From an uncultured Algibacter sp. (GTDB taxonomy: Bacteria > Bacteroidota > Bacteroidia > Flavobacteriales > Flavobacteriaceae): a stretch of DNA of 64,000 nt. The stretch covers positions 62,001 through 126,000 of the forward strand of contig NZ_CANLGU010000002.1 of NCBI RefSeq assembly GCF_947490405.1, read 5' to 3'. A program made the position numbers and the translations under genes. The first letter of the stretch is position 1, and the number at the start of each line of letters is the position of its first letter. The notes under the pieces were generated by a model, which saw nothing but the letters and a program-made list of their open reading frames with translations, was not told the origin of the DNA and did not search any database. Below, piece by piece: positions 61,470-64,000 of this stretch.

Positions 61470-62867
61470 TTATTGCTTAATCATTCTAAAATACCAATAG
61501 GCATTATTAGCAACATCAGTAATAATATATACTTCCAACATATTACCATTTAGTTTGGCAATGTAGGTTATTGAATCTGGCGCTGCACTTGGCGAACTTA
61601 ACTCACCTTCATTAACTACTTTTGCTAACCCTAAATGTGCTCCTTGACCATCAATTGTTAAACTTTCACCAGCTTCATCAAAAGTGTATGTTGCAGATGC
61701 AGATGCATTATGAGGAAAAATAGGTGCTCCACAACCTTCTGGATCCATACCTTGGAATGGTTCTAACCAAGTTTCTGTTCCAAAAACATTTTGAAAAGTT
61801 CCATCTGCATTAAAAACATATTGATCATCATACAAACATGGTCTCATATCTAACTGTTCTTGGTTTATTGAGAACCATGGTCCTCCACCATTAATAATAT
61901 CTGGACCTACAGCTAATGACCCTGGTGTTGGATCTAATTGCCATGTTCCAACTATGGATGGCGCCCCGTCTCTTACAAGTTTAAAATACCAATACGCATT
62001 ATTTGCTACGTCTGTTAGAATGAAAATATCTAATACATCACCATTCAATTTAGCAATATATGTTATTGAATCTGGTGCATCAGCAGGAGATGCAAGCTCT
62101 CCTTCGTTAACTACTTTTGCCAAACCTAAATGCGCTCCTCTTCCTGTAATTGTTAGACTTTCGTTTGCTTGATCATAAACGTATGTAGCCCCACTTGGTG
62201 CATTATGAGGCGATAATGGTGCTCCACAACCTTCTGGATCCATACCTTGGAATGGTTCTAACCATGTCTCTGAACCAAAGACATTTTGAAAAGTACCATC
62301 TTCGTTAAAAACATACTCATCATCATATAAACATGGTCTCATTTCTAATTGTTCTTGGTTGATTGAAAACCATGGTCCTCCACCATTAATAATATCTGGA
62401 CCTACAACTAACGATCCTGGTTCTGGAGCTAATCTCCAAGTTCCTGCGATTGGAGACACATCAGGACTTGGCCCTTGATCAACTACTGGCTTGTATATAA
62501 CCGTATGATCTTTTGAAATTGATACATCATCTCTACCATCTAGCGCTGCGGTGACTGTAATTGTATATGTAACAGATTCTTCAACTTCTGGATACGTATA
62601 AGTTACCATAGGCCCACTTGTTTGTCTAATTACATCTGCTATATCTCCACTAGGATCACCAAAATCCACAGTGTATAAAATTCTACCATCTGGCGGAACT
62701 GTTGTTGCAATAACACCAATCTCATTACCTTCTGGGTTCAATGTTGCAATGTTAAAATCTAATCCTTCAATGATATTTAATTGATCATCATCTTCACAAG
62801 CAACTGAGACTCCTAATAAAAGTACCAGTGCTAAGACTTTGTATATTCCTTTTGTTAATAATTTCAT
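61470..62867 (-). CDS. PKD-like lipoprotein with tandemly duplicated domain, probable glycan-binding protein
   Basis: A 465-residue lipoprotein (MKLLTKGIYKVLALVLLLGVSVAC, Cys24). Residues 30-125 form a PKD/Ig-like domain (RILYTVDFGDPSGD, VTYTYPEVEESVTYTITV). Residues 142-300 and 307-465 are two copies of one domain, roughly four fifths identical by eye, each beginning GTWxLxPxPGSL and containing GPDIINGGGPWFSINQEQL and TWLEPFQGMDPEGCGAP. The position just after susD is where surface glycan-binding proteins of PULs lie. It has no catalytic signature that I recognise. Twin binding sites for avidity are a reasonable inference. Confidence 0.75.
   Translation of the reverse strand: MKLLTKGIYKVLALVLLLGVSVACEDDDQLNIIEGLDFNIATLNPEGNEIGVIATTVPPDGRILYTVDFGDPSGDIADVIRQTSGPMVTYTYPEVEESVTYTITVTAALDGRDDVSISKDHTVIYKPVVDQGPSPDVSPIAGTWRLAPEPGSLVVGPDIINGGGPWFSINQEQLEMRPCLYDDEYVFNEDGTFQNVFGSETWLEPFQGMDPEGCGAPLSPHNAPSGATYVYDQANESLTITGRGAHLGLAKVVNEGELASPADAPDSITYIAKLNGDVLDIFILTDVANNAYWYFKLVRDGAPSIVGTWQLDPTPGSLAVGPDIINGGGPWFSINQEQLDMRPCLYDDQYVFNADGTFQNVFGTETWLEPFQGMDPEGCGAPIFPHNASASATYTFDEAGESLTIDGQGAHLGLAKVVNEGELSSPSAAPDSITYIAKLNGNMLEVYIITDVANNAYWYFRMIKQ
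61473..62444. repeat. Tandem duplication within the PKD lipoprotein gene
   Basis: Two in-frame copies (about 61968-62444 and 61473-61949) with a period of 495 bases encode the duplicated domain. Long stretches are nearly identical at DNA level, indicating a recent duplication or ongoing gene conversion. Confidence 0.85.
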
Positions 62868-62892
62868 TTTCTATAGTTTTATGTTTAGTTTA

Positions 62893-64000
62893 TTATTGGT
62901 TGCTATATCCTGGGTTTTGTCCCCATCGTTCTTCCGCTTGAGCTAATTCTAATTCAACTCTTGGAATAGGAAAAACTTCATGTTTATTAGCTTGAAAGAC
63001 GATATCTTCAAAACCGTCTGGTTTTGAAGCATTATATTCTGCAAATGCAGCAACAGCCCTACCTGTTCTTACAAGATCGAAAAAACGATGTCCTTCTCCC
63101 GCTAGTTCTTTACGACGCTCTTCATAAATTGCATCTAGTAAGGATCCTTCACTAGATGAGTAATCATTACTATTATCTCCATAGGCTCTCGCTCTAACTC
63201 TGTTTAAGTAGATCTCTGCATTAGAGCCACCACTTTGTGCTTCTGCTTCTGCAGCCATTAATAAAACATCTGCAAAACGAATAGCTCTATAATTATTTTG
63301 GTGAACTAATTCTTGTGTATTAGCATTTCCTGCTTTTTCAGCTTTTCTTGGAATATATTTTAGGTTGTAAAATCCTGTATCTTCTCTTGGAGCAGAATAA
63401 ACCGCGTTATCTTCTAATGCCTTAAGTTCTCTTAAATCTAAAATAGTAGCGTCTCTTCTCATATCGTTAGCATCAAAAGTATCATATAACGCTTGTGAAG
63501 GTAATAAGAAGCCCCAACCTGTGGCAAATACATCATCTGTAAATGGCGATCTTGGGCCATTAAATTGAACAAAATAAGACCCTTCACTACATTGTAAACA
63601 ATCCCATCCAGCACCTTCTACATTCGTGTATTGGATTTCGAAAACTGATTCTGAACCATTTTCTCCAGATACAGTAAACATGCCCATGTAATCATCACCT
63701 GTTGTTAAACTGTATTGGCTACTTGAAACTACTTGATTTAGAATAGTTGCAGCGTCTGAAAACTTTCCATCATATAAATATGCTTTTCCTAGTAGTGCTT
63801 GTGCTGCACCTTTGGTAACTTTATATGGTAAATCTTGAGTAGTTGGTAAACTAGGAATGGCTTCTTTTAAATCCTCTTGAATCAATCCGTAGACTTCAGA
63901 TATACTTGATACCCTTTCGATAGCAAATTGATCTGTAGCAGATATTTGAGAGTCAGCAATTCTTTTTACCCCTCCTCTTTCCTCAGTTTTTAAAGGTATA
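62893..64000 (-). CDS. susD: SusD/RagB-family nutrient-binding lipoprotein, 5' end outside window
   Basis: The frame is open from the right edge (64000) to the stop at 62893, 368 codons, so the N-terminal part including the lipoprotein signal is missing. The ATG-less TTG at 63885 is not a real start: the preceding codons read IPLKTEERGGVKRIADSQIS, a normal internal SusD segment. Family hallmarks are EVYGLIQEDLKEAIP, KGAAQALLGKAYLYDGKFSDA, YLNRVRARAYGD and the C-terminal ELAGEGHRFFDLVRTGRA. SusD caps the SusC TonB-dependent transporter and captures glucan fragments. susC is expected just beyond position 64000. Confidence 0.95.
   Translation of the reverse strand, partial: IPLKTEERGGVKRIADSQISATDQFAIERVSSISEVYGLIQEDLKEAIPSLPTTQDLPYKVTKGAAQALLGKAYLYDGKFSDAATILNQVVSSSQYSLTTGDDYMGMFTVSGENGSESVFEIQYTNVEGAGWDCLQCSEGSYFVQFNGPRSPFTDDVFATGWGFLLPSQALYDTFDANDMRRDATILDLRELKALEDNAVYSAPREDTGFYNLKYIPRKAEKAGNANTQELVHQNNYRAIRFADVLLMAAEAEAQSGGSNAEIYLNRVRARAYGDNSNDYSSSEGSLLDAIYEERRKELAGEGHRFFDLVRTGRAVAAFAEYNASKPDGFEDIVFQANKHEVFPIPRVELELAQAEERWGQNPGYSNQ

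Noticed and set aside
63885-63887. TTG as the start of the SusD gene
   Set aside because: The frame stays open to the window edge and the preceding residues match SusD sequence, so the gene simply continues outside.
1-64000. CRISPR arrays, insertion sequences, phage genes or toxin-antitoxin pairs
   Set aside because: No regularly spaced direct repeats, transposase motifs or phage structural genes were found when reading the window.

Overview
This AT-rich window comes from the chromosome of a marine-type member of the Flavobacteriia (Bacteroidota). The evidence is the type A T9SS sorting tail on one protein, a SusD homologue next to carbohydrate lipoproteins, lineage families such as DUF4837 and DUF4175, the plant-GH3-like acyl-adenylate enzyme, and TAnnTTTG promoter -7 boxes without Shine-Dalgarno sequences. 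Genus cannot be fixed from the sequence alone.

Region 1 (1-12.4 kb, all minus strand) is the start of a surface polysaccharide (O-antigen or capsule) locus. It reads gmd, fcl (GDP-L-fucose), a Bacteroidota-specific protein with a nucleosidase-like C-terminus, a Wzz-type chain-length protein, rmlB-rmlA-rmlC-rmlD (dTDP-L-rhamnose, with rmlD cut short at its C-terminus), then a WbpB/WbpD/WbpE-like set for a 3-acetamido sugar, an L-2-hydroxyglutarate oxidase-like gene and the first 99 codons of a Wzx-like flippase at the window edge. Glycosyltransferases and the polymerase must lie beyond position 1.

Region 2 (12.5-40.7 kb) is mostly housekeeping: a GH3-like adenylate enzyme, an M23 peptidase, tatA, an MltD-like transglycosylase, pgk, holB, a Skp-like lipoprotein, mnmG-ybeY-DUF4175, gltX, an SPFH protein, glnS, folB, tRNA-Cys and several unknowns. 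Two near-perfect parS-like palindromes flank mnmG, suggesting a chromosome-partition locus. A dispersed ~85-nt intergenic repeat occurs twice (19.5 and 39.9 kb).

Region 3 (40.8-64 kb, all minus strand) is a large beta-glucan (laminarin-type) polysaccharide utilization locus running out of the right edge, so its SusC lies outside. From the upstream end it encodes SusD (5' end missing), a lipoprotein with a tandemly duplicated domain, a 1060-residue protein that seems to fuse a clan-A glycosidase to an outer-membrane beta-barrel, a surface glycan-binding-like lipoprotein, GH16, a GH149-type beta-1,3-glucan phosphorylase, two adjacent GH17 enzymes (one without a signal peptide, one lipoprotein), GH30, two GPH-family sugar symporters, two further signal-less GH17 enzymes and an unknown membrane-anchored protein. 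A T9SS-secreted protein just downstream shares beta-sandwich modules with the binding lipoprotein.

Inferred scheme: GH16, GH17 and GH30 lipoproteins cut and debranch glucan at the surface; SusCD and GPH symporters import oligosaccharides; and in the cytoplasm the phosphorylase and three signal-less GH17 proteins process them. No GH3 beta-glucosidase is visible in the window, so the phosphorolytic route may dominate. The most unusual element is the glycosidase/beta-barrel fusion at 58.2-61.4 kb.
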